From Prorocentrum cordatum (taxonomy: Eukaryota; Sar; Dinophyceae; Prorocentrales; Prorocentraceae), in assembly GCA_963575745.1 (NCBI GenBank), contig CAUYUJ010022557.1, forward strand, positions 1 to 64,000: DNA of 64,000 nucleotides, written 5' to 3'. Below are positions 10,442 to 20,859 of this stretch, piece after piece. Numbering within the stretch: position 1 is the first letter of the stretch; the number at the start of each line of letters is the position of its first letter. A model generated the notes under the pieces. It did not search any database and was not told the origin of the DNA. It worked only from the letters and a program-made list of their open reading frames with translations. The position numbers and the translations under genes are program-made.

Positions 10442-11155
10442 TCAGGTAGCGCTGCGCCCCATGCTTCTCCAGCGCGGCGTAAGACACTGGGGTCCGCCCC
10501 CACCCAAGCTTCCCGATCCCTCGTGCCTCTCTTGAACATTGAGATATCTGACTGCCTCTTCGGACACCAGCTCCACACGTCCTCGCTGACTTCCGTCAAC
10601 GCCCGTAAGTCCTACTGGGCCCAAGGTGTAGATGCTTCGCATATCCACCAATTTTCCATCCTCCTGACCTGGCAGAGACTGCCCAGCTTCGACGCTCCAA
10701 CAACAGTTGCCAGCACACTGGCAAAATCCTGGATATTTCGCCCATTGTCTGTACCACCGTAGCCCGCGCATCCGGCGCATCCTCAGGGCCATCGAGCAGC
10801 GCTGTATCCTCTATCTCCTGAACACCTCCTTGTTGGCGTAGCATTTGGTTGTACCGTCTGCTTCCACCCAGCCCATTCTGCCTCCTGCCACCCCTCTCAA
10901 AAGAAGTGCCGTCGCACTGTCGAGTGCCCTCAAGTGACGCTCTTCTAGTACAAAAGCCGTCAACCCATTAAAGGCCCGCTCCCGCAACAAACGCCTGAAA
11001 CCTATCTGTTTCAATGTGCCTGCTGTATCTGAAGACCAGAAGCACCCACACTTCATGTAAGCAAGCTGCATGGTTTCGCACCTCTTCCTTATCTCTCCTG
11101 CGCATCCCTGATCTCCTGATAGGTACGGCCCACATACTCTCATCTCCCTCATCAA
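10442..11155 (-). pseudogene. LINE reverse transcriptase C-terminal region, decayed
   Basis: Minus-strand frames read like the region after the polymerase core of dinoflagellate LINEs. First comes a YLSGDQGCAGEIRKRCETMQ-type segment followed by AYMKCGCFW, then FNGLTAFVLEERHLRALDSA. A later frame (RWYRQWAKYPGF) resembles the Trp-rich block found further along such proteins. Frameshifts separate the pieces. The family assignment rests on motif order and on the adjacent polymerase motifs. Confidence 0.6.
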
Positions 11156-11158
11156 CGT

Positions 11159-11171
11159 GCCCTTGATCTGC

Positions 11172-11229
<58 letters not shown>

Positions 11230-11232
11230 ACA
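11159..11232. repeat. CT microsatellite inside LINE coding
   Basis: (CT)n tract lying between the polymerase core and the C-terminal region of the minus-strand LINE. It is read as Glu-Arg repeats on the minus strand, so it looks like an expansion inside the old coding sequence. Confidence 0.85.
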
Positions 11233-11394
11233 GCTGCCTCGTGGTCCCATTTCGCCCCGGTCCTCGAAGGGCCGCCAGGTGGTTGGTCTTGGCTGGGTTC
11301 AGGCTCCATCCACCTGTGCCCGGCTTGCTCTCTAAGCGTTGAGTGGTGGCGTTGGTTTGGTCTGCGGTTCTTGTCGCGCGGGTTCTTTCGTCTA

Positions 11395-11510
11395 TCCGAG
11401 ATGACCCCGCTTCCGCCTAGAGCCGATTGGGACTGGGGGCCCGGGCGGGCCGAGACAACCTCGCTTTCGCCAAGCTCCGCTTGGTGTTCCGAGATTACCT
11501 CGCTAACTCC
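11395..11510. repeat. Hairpin repeat cluster, three copies, inside reverse transcriptase
   Basis: Three diverged units at about 11395, 11449 and 11488, with the core CCGAGAN(4)CCTCGCT, 40-55 bp apart. They interrupt the minus-strand reverse transcriptase shortly after its FVDD motif, so the cluster looks like an insertion or local amplification within the LINE. Confidence 0.55.
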
Positions 11511-12103
11511 AGATAGAAGAGGGTTCGGGCCCGACGAGACCACTGCGTGGCTCTTGGTGCTGTCGTCCACGAACGCGCTGAGCGAGAGGTCGTGCTCCCG
11601 CTCGTTGGCGGGGCCCACTGTATCACGCAGTGTCTGCATCTTGCCCCGCTCTCCTTCTTCCTGGTGCCATTGCCCCACGCACAGGTTGTAAGTATCGTTG
11701 AACTGTCTTGGGCACAATGTAAATCCCATTTGCACTCCCCTCGTAGTCCTTGCACGCAGCCAAGTGTACGCGCATTCCTTACTCATAGACGCGCCGTGCA
11801 GCGCCTCGGCCGCAAATGGTAAATCCTCCTCTTTTGACGTGGCGAGACCGATGCCAGTAGGAGGTTGCGTTCCGTCCTTGCGAATGCGTTTGTGCAGTCG
11901 CAGTTGTTTGTGATAGCGTTCACTCCTGCTTGCCTTGCTCTCCACTGCGCAGCCCCGACGCAGGTAATCGCATTCTCCCTCGCTATGTGTCTAAGCCCCC
12001 CCTGTGCCCAGCAGGGGTGCTTCGGTTTTTTCCTTGTAATGGATATCTTTGTGGAAATCCATTCCCATTGAGCAGCATGCACGCATGACCCTTTCCCCTC
12101 CAA
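11495..12103 (-). pseudogene. LINE reverse transcriptase core, minus strand
   Basis: Polymerase motifs occur in the right order on the minus strand. Motif A (CDCTNAFA) lies near 11905-11879, motif B (GVQMGFTLCPRQF) near 11740-11704, and motif C (AFVDDST) near 11577-11559. Both catalytic aspartates of the FVDD box are kept. Upstream, AITCVGAAQWRARQAG matches the helix that usually precedes motif A in dinoflagellate LINEs. A frameshift separates motif A from motif B, and the hairpin cluster cuts the frame after motif C, so the copy is dead. Confidence 0.75.
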
Positions 12104-12137
12104 TCCCTTTTTTATGATTGCCCTTCTCCGCTGAAAA

Positions 12138-12575
12138 TCAAATAGACCTGTGCCAGTCCAAGGGTGTAGCTTGTGATTGGCGACGCTTGATCAGGATGTC
12201 CTCCAGCTTGTTCCTGCACCCCGTGCCTGCTTCCTTCTCCAACACCGAAGATCCCAGCCCAGTTTTCTTGCATGCCCCTAGGTGGTACGCTTTCTTTTCT
12301 GTCGCCCTTAGTGTCCCGCCGTCATCCATTTTGTCTGCCCTGCCTAGCGCCCTGCCTGATGTCCAACCCATCTTCTGCAGCACAAACCTTCCCACTCTTC
12401 GCTTGTAAAGCGCGCTGTGCTTGTCCAGGTCTTCCTCGTCATCTCGCTTCTCCGCCGCTCGTACTTGTTGCTCCTCCAGTTTCTTGCTCAGCTGCTCAGG
12501 GCCCTCCAGGTTGACCGTGGTTTCTAGCATCATCCATGTTAGTTTTACTGGCACTCCCAACGGGGGAAGGCGCAC
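12138..12575 (-). pseudogene. G-patch-like segment linked to the LINE
   Basis: Minus-strand frame with a coiled, charged lead-in (EQLSKKLEEQQVRAAEKRDD). Then comes a stretch that fits a G-patch: FVLQKMGWTSGRALGR, a spacer, then KKTGLGS (about 12390-12236). G-patch domains bind RNA or activate RNA helicases. The family pattern is a hydrophobic pair, MGW, G-x-G-L-G and a later G-L-G; here one glycine of the GxGLG is replaced (GRALG). The frame overlaps the end of the linker segment by one frameshift, suggesting both once belonged to one protein. Possible explanations are an unusual retroelement domain or a captured host fragment. Confidence 0.5.
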
Positions 12576-13186
12576 CTGCGCGCCGCTTCCTTGTAATACT
12601 TTAGCATAATCATCTTGTCCCTCTCCACTTGTGCCTTCAACTCCATATACAGTGGTAGCGGCATTTTCTCAGCTATCAACTCGCCATGTTCCTTCCCATA
12701 CTCTTCCAGGTCCATCGGCTCGGCTGCCGGCCCCCCGTCGTGGGGGCGTTTGCCCGGCTCTGTGAGCCACTCCTCTGTACTCCACCAAGTCAGCGCTGAG
12801 AAATAATACCTCTTCTTAGGTCCTCTCCCATTCCTCAAACGGTCCACCCTGAGCCTGTGCATCTCACTGAGGTTGCTGTTCTCGCATGATCTCCATGTTT
12901 CCTCTGCCAGCTTTTCTGTTGCCTTTTCCAACTCCGACCTATGTTTACGTCGCAGTACATGTTGTATCTGCGCCAGCTCCTGCTTGATCTCCTTCCATTT
13001 CTCCTGTGCGTCAGAATCTGCCATTAACTTCATCCTTTCTGCCAGTAGGGAGCGCCGTAATAATTCGAACGCGGCCACCCCCTTGTCTTCCTGCTTCCTC
13101 CTGATCGGGAATATCCCTTTCATACCGCCTCGCTCCACTTCTTCCATATCTGATCTGTCGTAGGGCGCTCCTGCAGCTCTCTCCAT
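12545..13186 (-). pseudogene. Charged linker region, probably between LINE endonuclease and polymerase
   Basis: A 213-codon minus-strand frame, mostly helical and highly charged (QEKWKEIKQELAQIQHVLRR, then HRSELEKATEKLAEETWRSC). It has an aromatic block, KKRYYFSALTWWSTEEWL, and ends at FPRWECQ. The position between endonuclease and polymerase on the same strand suggests the LINE linker, but no domain proves it. The frame is intact over its length, and the likely continuation is the G-patch-like segment after a one-base shift. Confidence 0.5.
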
Positions 13187-13214
13187 TCTTCTCCTGCCGC
13201 TAGCTCCCTATGAG

Positions 13215-13353
13215 TTGCACTCCGAGAAAACCTCGCCAATGCTCCTCCTGGGGGGTCGGCAGGGCCCCCCTGGGCTGCACCCCGAGAAAACTCCACGAAT
13301 GCATCACCCGAAGGTACAGCCTGGGCCGCACTCCGAGAGAACTTCGCTAATGT
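13215..13353. repeat. Hairpin repeat cluster, three copies, between LINE domains
   Basis: Units at 13215-13242, 13276-13302 and 13327-13353, close to the consensus TGCACTCCGAGAAAACCTCG plus C(C/T)AATGC. They fill the gap between the end of the endonuclease frame (13366) and the start of the linker frame (13186). Confidence 0.7.
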
Positions 13354-13365
13354 TGCCCGTGGCTG

Positions 13366-14608
13366 CTACGACTGGGCGGCCTGCAGGCGGCGGTCGAACG
13401 CGCACAGGAATTCCGCCCTCAGGCGACCTTCCCTCAGGCACTCCATCAGCATGTTGCGGCCCACCTCTTTGTCTGCTCTTTGCTGCCTGTGTTTGCCCGG
13501 GAAATGAAATCGATGTTCCAGTCCGGTATCCAAGCCCAAAGGGATGTGGTCTCTGTGCCCCCTCGCTTTGATTTGCTGCAGTTTCTTCGCCACTCCTCTC
13601 AATGCTGCGCACTTCCGCACGTGGGGTAGGGCACCCGACGGCATTGCTATGTGGCTTACTTCGCTCGTCATCATCTTCTCGTTTCGTTTCTTACGCAGTA
13701 GTAAGTAGGCCCACAATCTATGAAAGTCGTGACCACCGACAAGAAGCCGTGAACGCACAATTCCTTGAATGTTGTGCCACTGTCGTTCTCCACCTCCTTG
13801 GCCACTGGTCCCAATGCTGCTGCATGTTTGCCCGACTTGTACCTGCTGGCCACCAAACCAAATCCTTGCTGTCTGACCTGTGCAATCCCAACTGGCTGTT
13901 GATGTCCCTTCCCACAATGGTGGTAGATATGCCACCTGTGTCGTCGCATGTCTCCTCGACCCATTTCATATATACATATATATATATATATGAAATCGTT
14001 CCATTGTTCGCGCACCCTCTTCTCTGGCGGCAAAGAAGCTGCAAATATTGTGACGTCGTAAGTTCTGTCCGCAGTCTGATCCCTGCCGTTCTATTTTGCA
14101 GTTGGGCAGGAGGTGAGTACTGCGCGTGGAAGGCCCTGTCTGTCATCATCTCGCTGGAAACCAGGAACGTCGTACCACATGACTTGTTGATCAACGTTCC
14201 CTTCTTTGCCCCGAACTGCCGTGCCGTATGATATTTGTGGCCCGTCTTCTTCATCGGCTCTGGCCCAGCCCATTGATGAGTCCCTGTTAGTACAATCACA
14301 TCCCACTTTCGTAGTTCACTGCTTATTTCTTCCATCCTGTCCGTGGTATTCGCCGCAAGAGGACTGTAAAGTACCAGCTTCATCAGTGCCCAGAACGAGA
14401 GCGCTGCAATCGCCATCCACATGCCATGCCCCCCCAGCTCCCTTTCTGGCCAGTGCGATTGCGGGGCGGTCGTCGTGTGAGAGGTTTTCAACAACTCATC
14501 TCTCCCTCGGATCTCAAAGTGCCTGAGCCTCCAACGCCAACTGAGGAGGAGGAGGAGGAGGAGACGACAAGCGCTGCTGGCATCGCCTCCGTCGTCGTTT
14601 CTTATCAA
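13366..14608 (-). pseudogene. LINE endonuclease (APE type), minus strand
   Basis: Two overlapping minus-strand frames carry landmarks of an apurinic-type endonuclease in order. These are an N-terminal segment leading to KWDVIVLTGTHQ (the position of the catalytic Glu motif, here Gly), a degraded GGDFN-type motif (TTIVGRDINSQLG) and a C-terminal RDHIPLGLD (the catalytic His motif). The enzyme would nick target DNA to prime reverse transcription. The first part (14608-about 13720) and the last part (to 13366) are in different frames, and a TA tract (13971-13992) lies inside, so it is a remnant. The Gly for Glu change may be ancestral in dinoflagellate LINEs. Confidence 0.65.
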
Positions 14609-14902
14609 TGTCAGGACAGGGGAGACTTGACCCTGATGTGTCGGTCTTCTTCGGCCGATTGACCCCTTTCCTGGACACGGCCACCGCGGGGGGGTCGGGG
14701 TCTGCAGCTCCCACGCACTAATTTGCTTTCCCCCGTCCCACTTGCCCTATTATTTTTTGCTAGGATGGGCGGCGAACCCGAACGTCTTGAGAGTCCGACC
14801 GACCGACGAAGAGGAGGAGCACGACGAGGAGGAGGACGAGGAGGAGGAGGAGACTCCAAGAGCGCCCCAGACACCCCAGGTCGGGCCCAAGAGCGCCCAA
14901 GA

Positions 14903-14986
14903 GAAGGGGCCATGAGGGTGCCCCAAGAGGCCATCCAAAAAAGACCCAAGAGCGTGCAGACACATCGGGTCAGTCGGCGCCTTCCC
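14903..14986 (+). repeat. Repeat shared with 5255-5342, probable intron end
   Basis: Same block order as the copy at 5.3 kb, ending GCGCCTTCCCAG at 14986. Here the sequence directly after it reads like an exon, so the repeat probably forms the 3' end of an intron. Upstream, 14795-14860 is a GAG/GAC-rich tract. Confidence 0.5.
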
Positions 14987-15110
14987 AGGTGGGCCACGGC
15001 CACGGCATGCCAGGCTTCGGGGCCCCGGTGCCCGGCGGCAGCGCGCCCTTCGAGCCGTACCCGACCGGGTTCGGCGCCATGGCGCAGGTCGGCGGCACGC
15101 AGACGACGGA
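14987..15110 (+). CDS. Putative exon, Gly/Pro-rich protein
   Basis: Directly after the acceptor-like CTTCCCAG the frame reads VGHGHGMPGFGAPVPGGSAP, then FEPYPTGFGAMAQVGGTQT, with almost all codons ending in G or C. The frame stays open to a TAG at 15193-15195, but after about 15110 the sequence turns T-rich, so the exon probably ends around there. No neighbouring exon was found and the product is unknown; Gly/Pro-rich segments of this kind are often disordered. Confidence 0.4.
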
Positions 15111-15193
15111 AGGGCAAACGAGTACCTACGACACGCCGCCGTTTGGAGCCCGTCGGCGTGTTGCTCTTTGTTTTTGTTGCCCGAAGGCGTTCT

Positions 15194-15406
15194 AGGCCGC
15201 TCAGATTAGGTCGGAGTAGATGGGGTCGAACGATCGCGCCGCATCGCCGATGCAACGGCAATGCGGCTCGGTGTGGAGCCCGATTTTCTCCGCGCTGGCG
15301 TCGCCGATGCACCGCCGACGTCGCCAGTGTAGTGCCGGTGCATCGGCGATGCCGCGCGATCCTACGATCCTCCGACCCAATGCACTCCGACCCCATCTGG
15401 GAGGCC
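15194..15406. mobile_element. Foldback element of introner-like family 2, non-coding copy
   Basis: Long inverted termini: the left end begins AGGCCGCTCAGATTAGGTCG and the complement of the right end begins AGGCCTCCCAGATGGGGTCG. Similarity extends through the GCATCGCCGATGC block. The direct repeat AGGCC at 15194-15198 and 15402-15406 spaces the ends by 208 bp. The centre carries GGCTCG(N)TGTGGAGCCCGAT, shared with the intronic element at 41456-41669. No good coding frame flanks it, so this copy is probably not an exon-splitting intron. Confidence 0.65.
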
Positions 15407-15528
15407 TCCAAGCATGGTGATGGGTCCCCCTCGCCCGCATGTGATTGATTGATACTGCTCCCCACATTCTAGGTGGGCTTCTTTTTTCTGCGGACACCCT
15501 GCGCAGGATCTCCTCGTCCCCCTGGTCT

Positions 15529-15558
15529 TCCTCATCATCATCATCATCATCACCACCG

Positions 15559-15615
<57 letters not shown>

Positions 15616-16145
15616 GCATCAGCATATTTATCATCATCGTGGTCAGCATCACCTTCATCACAACCACACCCATTCACACACACACACACACACAAGACAC
15701 ATCATTATCATCATCATCATCATCATCATCATCACCACCACCATCATCATCATCATCACGATCACCACGCACGCACGCAGTCATCCTCACACACGCATCC
15801 TCCTTATCATCACAACCATTACCATCATCGCACCACCGTGTTCCCACATTCACCAATACCATCAGTGTCATCATCACCACACAATCATCATCATTATCGT
15901 CATCATCATACCATCGTCACACCATCATGAGGCAAGTTGGCATCGCGGAGGTCACAGGGAAATAAATTATCTCCAAGGTAGGGCTCCATGAGGAGCATCA
16001 ACCATCACCATCGCCATCATCATTCCATTAACTCATAATCATGTCATGATCCCATCATGACCACCAGGCATCATTGTCATAGTCATCACCACCATCATCG
16101 CACACCATCATCGCCATCCCTATCACCGTCCCATCACGATCATCG
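15529..16145. repeat. ATC/CAC-rich microsatellite field
   Basis: (ATC)n, with a short (CA)n near 15677-15694 and degenerate CATCAC runs to about 16145. His, Ser or Ile homopolymer frames are by-products. Confidence 0.9.
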
Positions 16146-16790
16146 ACCAAGAGGGAGCCTCGTCTGTGAGCGAATTGCAAGGAAGTCTCAGGCGGGAGCC
16201 CTCTTCCTCATGGGGCCCGCAGCTTGCGTTTCTGATCCGAGCGGGTCATGCGAAACTTCTAACTTGCGTCATTTTGGGGCTCCTCAGGCTTGAATATGGA
16301 GGAAGTCTCAGGCGGGAGCCTCGTGTGTGAGTGAAGCGCGAGGAAGTCTCAGGCGGGAGCCCTCAACTTATGGGGCCCACACTTCACGTTGGTAACCCGA
16401 GCGGGTCATGCGAAACTTGTAGCTGTCCTCATTTTTGGGTTCTTCAGGCCGAATCCTGAGGAAGTCTCAGGCGGAAGCTTCGTCTGCGAGTTAGATAGCG
16501 AGGAAGTCTCAGGCGGGAGCCCCCTTCCTATGGGGCCCGCAGCTCATGTTTGCAATCCGAGCGTGTCAGGCGACACATGTACCTTTCGCCAACTTCTGTT
16601 GTTCCGCAAAATCTCGAGGATCTCAGGCGGGAGCCTCGTCCGTGAGTGAATTGCAAGGACGTCTCGAGCGGGAGCCCCCTCCTTATGGGGCCCGCAGCTC
16701 CAGGTCAGAATCCGAGCGAGTTTTCGGGATCTCGTAGCTGTCGTCATTTTTAGGCTCCTCCGGAAAGAAGAGTGATGCGAGCCCTCGCGG
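16146..16790. repeat. About 155-bp tandem repeat, four copies
   Basis: Units begin near 16151, 16300, 16459 and 16616, each with GAGGAAGTCTCAGGCGGGAG twice, then ATGGGGCCC and a block near CCGAGCGGGTCATGCGA. Divergence between copies is moderate. Confidence 0.75.
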
Positions 16791-16898
16791 GCCAATCCGA
16801 GCGAGGTCACTTGTGTGCTCTTATGAAGGCCACTCGCTCGACGCATCAGATGAGGAGGAAACGGAGGAACAGGAGCTGAGGAGGACGACGGCGGCCGG

Positions 16899-17470
16899 GC
16901 GCAAGGGAAACCCTTGCGTCCCAGCCGGGGGTGGTAACCCATCCTCGACCGAAGCGGCCGCAGGGGGTAACCCTTGTTTCCAGGCTGGCGGTGGTAACCC
17001 ATGGTCCGCCGAATCGGGCGCAGGGGGAAACCCTTGCGTCGGGGCAGTGGGTGGTAACCCATCCTCGGCCGAATCGGTGGCACGGGAAAACCTTGTCTCC
17101 AGGCTGGCGGTGACAACCCATCGTTAGCCGAATCGGGCGCAGGGGGAAGCCCTTGCGTCCAGGCTGGCGGTGGTAACCCATCGTCATCCGAATCGGGCGC
17201 AGGGGGAAGCCCTTGCGTCCAGGCTGGCGGTGGTAACCCATCGTCATCCGAATCGGGCGAAGGGGGGAACCCTTGCGTCGGGGCTGGCTCAGGGAACCCA
17301 TCGTCAGCCGAATCGGGCGCCCAGGGAAACCATTGCGTCCGGGCTGGCGGTGGTAACCCATCGTCAGCCGAATCGATCGGATGGAGAACCCTTCCGTCAG
17401 GGTCGCTGGTTGTAACCGAACGGCGGCCGAATCGGGCGCAGGGGGAAACTTTTGCGTCCGGGGCGCGGGT
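16899..17470. repeat. 60-bp tandem repeat, about nine copies
   Basis: Period is exactly 60 bases over most copies, with core blocks GGCTGGCGGTGGTAACCCAT and CGAATCGGGCGCAGGG. Because 60 is a multiple of three, frames stay open on both strands and read as 20-residue repeats, for example GGNPSSAESGAGGNPC on the plus strand. One plus frame opens at 16813 with an acidic lead-in (DASDEEETEEQELRR) and includes the first four units. A repetitive protein is possible but unproven. Confidence 0.85.
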
Positions 17471-17823
17471 GGTGACCTATCCGCTCTCGAAACAAGGCCC
17501 TCCACAAAAACTGCCCTGCGTGCACGTGGGTGACGGGCCACTGACGCAAATTTTTGAGGGGTCGGCCCCGGAGGCTTCCTCCGCGGCACGGAAAATCACG
17601 CCAGGGCCAAATTTACGCTCGATGTCCTACCACGCTCGCGTATGCATTCATGCTTTGAACGCCAAAGCCCCCACAGCTTCTGAAGACGTGATCACCTCCG
17701 AACGCCAGCGCGCTGGTTCAGAATTGTGATATCGCCCTGTAGCGATTCTGCGGGTGCCCCTTCAGGGATTGGCTGGCTCGGAAGCGACAGCACCGATGAC
17801 GACGGTGGAGGCCGCGGACGACG
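17471..17823. other. No gene seen
   Basis: Unique-looking sequence between the 60-bp repeat and the GAC array. No frame has convincing composition. Confidence 0.4.
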
Positions 17824-17838
17824 AGCGATGAGCGAAGA

Positions 17839-17897
<59 letters not shown>

Positions 17898-17939
17898 TGC
17901 GGCGACGGCGGCGGCGGCGGCGGCGGTGGCAACGACGAC

Positions 17940-17974
<35 letters not shown>

Positions 17975-17995
17975 CGAGCGACGTCGACGAGGACA

Positions 17996-18071
<76 letters not shown>

Positions 18072-18185
18072 CGACGACGACGACGACGGCGGCGATGACG
18101 ACGGTGACGGCGATGACGACGACGGCGACGACGGCGGCGATGACGACGGCGACGACGATGACGACGACGGCAACGGCGACGGCGA

Positions 18186-18223
<38 letters not shown>

Positions 18224-18300
18224 TCGACGAGGACGACGACCGCGCCGACGGCGACGAGGACGACGGCGGCGGCGACGACGACGACGAGGACAACCAACGA
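17824..18300. repeat. GAC trinucleotide array
   Basis: (GAC)n with GGC variants over nearly 0.5 kb. It would read as poly-Asp, poly-Thr or poly-Arg on the plus strand and poly-Val, poly-Ser or poly-Arg on the minus strand. No gene is called. Confidence 0.95.
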
Positions 18301-19124
18301 GGGCTCCGGAGGCCGGGAGGGCTGCAGAGGGGCGGAGTGGAATGGGAGTGTTTAGGGGGGGAGGGTTCCACGGGTATTGGGAGGAATGCGAACGGCATAG
18401 GATGGCCACGACAGTCCGTCATCGCATAATAGATAAATGCAGCGGCTTAGTCCCGAGCCAATAATAGTAACAGCTCGCGCGAACGACCTCCAGGGGCTTT
18501 CGGGGGGTGTTTAACACGATACGTTTTTCAAATGGGTTCTCAGAGTCGCCGCTGGGGGCGTTCTTATGATCTGAGGCCAAGACGGGCCTCCTGGGGCTAA
18601 GCGCGACGATCGCGCGAGCCCGCGCTTTCACGGTTCACATTCGGATTGCCGGCGCGGGGCCTTTTCGCGAAGGCCTCCGCGCCACGCTGCACGCGGCCTC
18701 CAGTCTCGCTTGAGGGGTTGCCCCGACAGCATCGATTTGGCAGCCAGCCTTTCGTTCTCGTCGCCGCCCGAGCGCTTTCTTGCGCTGGCTTGATGGGTCG
18801 ACGGCATCCCGCGCCCTGCGCCCGCGATGGGTGGAGGCATGCGGAGGAGCTACCCGGCGTGCGTCTGCATGACAAAACGACCAGGGGCTGCGCGGCATCC
18901 TCCACTCCCTCGCCCTGGCCCCCTGCTCGTCGCCACCTCCAGATGCCCGTCCTCTTGTTCGCCCTCGCGACGTCGAGGGCGAGGCTCTGCTGTTAGTCGG
19001 TGCTGGTCACGCCCAGGCGCTGCGGCTCGAGCTGCCTGATCGGTTCTGATCGGCCCACCGACCAGCGACGCGAAACTTTTTCACCGGCTGCAATCGGCCC
19101 CCGATTGGGCCCGCGGAGCTCCAC
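18301..19124. other. No supported gene
   Basis: GC-rich DNA with short frames on both strands. I found no domain and no clear codon signal. Confidence 0.4.
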
Positions 19125-20098
19125 ATGCACACCCCTTGCCAGCATGCCCCCCCCCCTGGAGGTGACCGCGCCACCGCAGTCAGTTTTGCTCGTTTCGAGC
19201 AGGACTCGCGCCTCTCAGGAAGCGCGCGAGTTTTTGGGCCTGCGGCGCCGCGCGGTCAGTTCTTGAGGCGGCAGACGTTCCACGGTCAACTCGCCTTGTC
19301 TCCGCGGGAGTTTCCCGGCGCCCGCGGCACCTGCGTCTGCGGGCGCGTCGTCACCCAGCGCGACGAAGTCCGTCGAACGCCATGGACCAACGCAGTGACC
19401 GAGGTGCACCTCCTCGACGGCGACGCAATGGGAGACGCCTCGTTTCCCGACGCAGAGGATACCACATCGCAAGACTCTGCCGCTCAAGTCCGCCGCGCCG
19501 GAGCTAGGCAAAGTCCACGGCATCTCCGCTGGGATCTTCTTGAACAAGAAGCCCTTGCCATGGTTTCTACATCTCGACTGTCGCACCACCTGGCGCCCAG
19601 GCCCCGCTCGGAGTCAACGCGACCATCCAGCAGCGCGCCGAGAGTCCTTGGACAGACATCCCCCTGCATCACCCGTTCGCGGAGATTGCTGACCTGGGCG
19701 CGGTTGCCAACTTGAGCAGGAGGCTGGCCGAGGTCACCCAAGCGCGCGCGGCGGGCGTCGTCTCGCATCAGCCAGACGCAATACACTTCTGGGACCGAGA
19801 GTTCAACGGCATCCGCAACGCGGTGGTCAAGCAGGGGCACCACAATATCCGGCGCGCGTTATGGCGCGCTATCTCGGCCGCCTGCCCCGTCGGCGCAGCG
19901 GTCGCGATCACGCTGGCGACTGCGCCGCAGCGCCACGGGTCTTCGGAGCTCTTCGCCGCGAAGGCCACGCGGGCCACAGCTTGTCCCGCAGCTCCAGCGG
20001 AGACCGTCCGCGCGTCGACGCACATCGCCGAAAATGCTGCCTTTGCTGACGCCCGGGCGCAGCGGCGCGGCTTCGCTCTCGGAGGCGAGCTCGACTGA
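19125..20098 (+). pseudogene. Unknown protein, frameshifted; strong C-terminal frame
   Basis: Protein-like text passes through three plus frames. The first covers about 19260-19480 (TPWTNAVTEVHLLDGDAMGD), the second about 19485-19558 (PELGKVHGISAGIFLNKKPL), and the third runs uninterrupted from 19559 to a stop at 20098. The last part is about 179 codons, with segments reading HGFYISTVAPPGAQAP, WTDIPLHHPFAEIADLGAV and IHFWDREFNGIRNAVVKQG. It is rich in Ala with well-spread polar residues, so it was surely translated at some time. I do not recognise the family. The frame jumps could be decay, sequencing indels, or programmed; none fits a clear splice pair. Confidence 0.5.
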
Positions 20099-20859
20099 AA
20101 CGCTTGTCTGCCGCGCGCGCAGCAGCCCTAAGGATCGCCGCAACGGCGGCGGCTAGCCCTCGCGCGTCGCAGCCGATGGCGCGGCAAGCCCGTCGCCCCC
20201 CGTCTCGATTGAATATGTAATGTGTACTTTATGTGGCGTCGCCGCCCACGCGCTGCGCCGTCTGGCCCCCGCCCCGCCCGGAGCCCGACGGGCTGCCCCG
20301 ACGGCATCTCGCAACCGGCGCCCGCGGTGGACGGGGGCAGACGGAGCGGGCCACAGCGTCCGAGCCGGCGAAGAAATGGAGCGCCCGCGCGCAGCTCGGC
20401 GAGGCTCGGGGGAGGAGCGGGTGGACGAGGACGGCGATGGGCAGGCGGCGGAGAGGGAGGAACAGGCACGCGCACACTGGCGCCGCCATGGCGATTTCAC
20501 TGAATCTTGCCTTGGCGCGCATCCGCTCGGACGCGCCCCCGCATGGCCTTCCCCCTCGTCGCGCTCCGGATTTTCGCGGGCCGTGCCTTCTGGGCAACCA
20601 TCCCACCCCTGTGCCTCGGCCAGTTGATCCCGCGACCGTGCCTGCCTGGGTCGCAGACCAGAACCTCGCGGCCGTCACTTTGGGCTCTCCTCAAAAGCTG
20701 CGAAGGATGTCGGACGCTTCTGGTGGGGCCATCGCTGTCACTATCGCCATCATTGTCGCATTCCTCGCCATCCGCATCTTCGCGCACTCGCGCAATCGCA
20801 CATCTGGCAGCGCACTCATCGCCACGCATTCACCTGTCTCTCCAGAAAAAACAACACTG

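Noticed and set aside
16813-17127. Repetitive secreted or surface protein in the 60-bp array
   Set aside because: Frames are open on both strands, the plus frame changes after four units, and there is no signal peptide; kept as a repeat.
17718-18429. Frames of 200-230 codons over the GAC array
   Set aside because: Pure by-products of (GAC)n; every frame is a simple homopolymer or dipeptide repeat.
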